A stretch of DNA of 7,054 nucleotides from Muribaculaceae bacterium (lineage in GTDB: Bacteria; Bacteroidota; Bacteroidia; Bacteroidales; Muribaculaceae), in assembly GCA_029052265.1 (NCBI GenBank), contig JAIDJJ010000569.1, positions 1 through 7,054 on the forward strand. Direction: 5' to 3'. Position 1 is the stretch's first letter; each line of letters starts with the position of its first letter. Shown here piece after piece: positions 6,636 to 7,054 of the stretch. The translations under genes were made by a program, and so were the position numbers. Below the pieces are notes generated by a model that was given only the letters and a program-made list of their open reading frames with translations, searched no databases and was not told the origin of the DNA.

Positions 6636-6683
6636 CTTTTCAAGATTTCGTCTGTTTCCAAGACGGTTTTGAATCCTGAAAAG
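6636..6683. repeat. 48 bp imperfect hairpin in the lipoprotein operon leader
   Basis: The outer stem pairs 6636-6648 with 6671-6683 (CTTTTCAAGATTT against GAATCCTGAAAAG) with one mismatch and one wobble. A 5-base bulge at 6666-6670 follows, then a perfect 5 bp inner stem (CGTCT at 6649-6653 with AGACG at 6661-6665) around a 7-base loop. It ends about 45 bases before the lipoprotein ATG. The tract that follows on the minus strand is A-rich, not T-rich, so it is not an intrinsic terminator. It may be a leader regulatory structure or a dispersed palindromic repeat. Confidence 0.5.
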
Positions 6684-6754
6684 GGAGTTTCGCGAACCAA
6701 GCAACCGATGATAGGTCATAAACCATACAAAGGAGGACATAAAACTGAGAACGT

Positions 6755-6777
6755 GGTCTTTTTTAAAGCGAAAGACC
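6755..6777. repeat. 7 bp perfect hairpin upstream of the lipoprotein operon
   Basis: GGTCTTT at 6755-6761 pairs exactly with AAAGACC at 6771-6777 around a 9-base loop. It is nested inside a wider pairing of GGAGG at 6732-6736 with CCTCC at 6791-6795. No T tract follows on either strand. Its role is unknown. Confidence 0.4.
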
Positions 6778-7032
6778 CAAAATAAATCGACCTCCGTAAT
6801 TAAACGACTTCTATTACTGATTAATTGTATACAAGCAGCTGACAGGATTTATACGGAATATCCGTTTCAGATCCACGCCGCTCAAATTCTTCAACGGCTT
6901 TTTACGCTACAGAAACATTATTTATGGAATTTTATATATATAAATACGAAAATTTGACCAATAAATTAACATTTTAATGTATCTTATGCTTTTTCATCAC
7001 CCCAATTTATCCAAAACTTAATTTAAAATCAT

Positions 7033-7040
7033 TATCTTTG
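7033..7040 (+). promoter_or_regulatory. + strand promoter-like -7 box reading out of the window
   Basis: TATCTTTG followed by CAACC matches the Bacteroidota -7 consensus TAnnTTTG and the common extension TTTGCA. It lies at the end of an AT-rich stretch, and initiation would fall about 7044-7048. No clear -33 TTTG is present. It implies a gene or RNA on the + strand just beyond 7054, divergent from the lipoprotein operon. Confidence 0.6.
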
Positions 7041-7054
7041 CAACCGTTTTATTT

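Larger units (their letters stand above)
6592..7054. other. 463 bp intergenic region upstream of the lipoprotein operon
   Basis: No credible protein gene or RNA gene is visible here. The stretch next to the lipoprotein gene (about 6592-6640) is A/T-rich leader with no Shine-Dalgarno sequence, as is usual in Bacteroidota. It is followed by hairpins at 6636-6683 and 6755-6777 and a short palindrome at 6853-6865. The part from about 6910 to 7030 is strongly AT-rich and ends in a + strand promoter-like box. I could not locate a convincing TAnnTTTG box for the lipoprotein operon near its start, so its promoter may be further upstream, leaving a long leader. Confidence 0.6.

Noticed and set aside
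6606..6740. A 44-codon minus-strand ORF (starting MSSFVWFMTYHRLL) just upstream of the lipoprotein gene.
   Set aside because: It overlaps the bulged hairpin, has an arginine/lysine-rich low-complexity tail and no ribosome-binding or promoter signal. It is most likely noncoding, although a leader peptide cannot be excluded.

Overview
The window looks like the chromosome of a Bacteroidota member, order Bacteroidales. The evidence is a PorQ-type type IX secretion protein, a PCMD-domain lipoprotein paired with a PorT-like outer-membrane barrel, Bacteroidota-type -7 promoter boxes (TAnnTTTG), and the gene order typA, folP, cdaA. A gut lineage such as Muribaculaceae would fit, but that is a guess from protein flavour, not something the sequence proves.

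Layout. From about 44 to 778 on the + strand is the 3' part of porQ. Its frame is broken by two stops in the first 43 bases. Every other gene is on the minus strand. cdaA (diadenylate cyclase, 785-1552) converges on porQ with only 6 bp between the stop codons. Upstream of cdaA lies folP (dihydropteroate synthase, 1765-2601), then typA/bipA (2672-4471), whose promoter -7 box sits just before its start. A directional intrinsic terminator at 4578-4613 closes the next unit, a two-gene operon: a PCMD-domain lipoprotein (5455-6591) followed after 26 bp by a small outer-membrane beta-barrel (4646-5428). From 6592 to 7054 there is no credible gene. That stretch holds the AT-rich leader of the lipoprotein operon, two hairpins, a small palindrome, and a + strand promoter-like box at the very edge that points out of the window.

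How the genes work together. typA, folP and cdaA may be read as one transcript. They cover translation and ribosome assembly under stress, folate synthesis, and c-di-AMP signalling. The lipoprotein and barrel are probably a surface module that recognises or holds an extracellular ligand, perhaps a glycan, but their function is unknown.

The least ordinary element is a roughly 161 bp sequence at 1592-1752, between folP and cdaA. Nearly its whole length is one imperfect palindrome, with near-identical ends and a 3 bp (TTA) flanking repeat. It looks like a small non-autonomous mobile element (MITE or fold-back type) inserted in an operon, and any read-through transcript would fold into a long hairpin. 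A perfect 12 bp inverted repeat inside the start of folP and a 48 bp hairpin in the lipoprotein leader are the next most notable. I saw no tRNA, rRNA, CRISPR array, transposase gene or defence system. Apart from these structures the window is mainly housekeeping.
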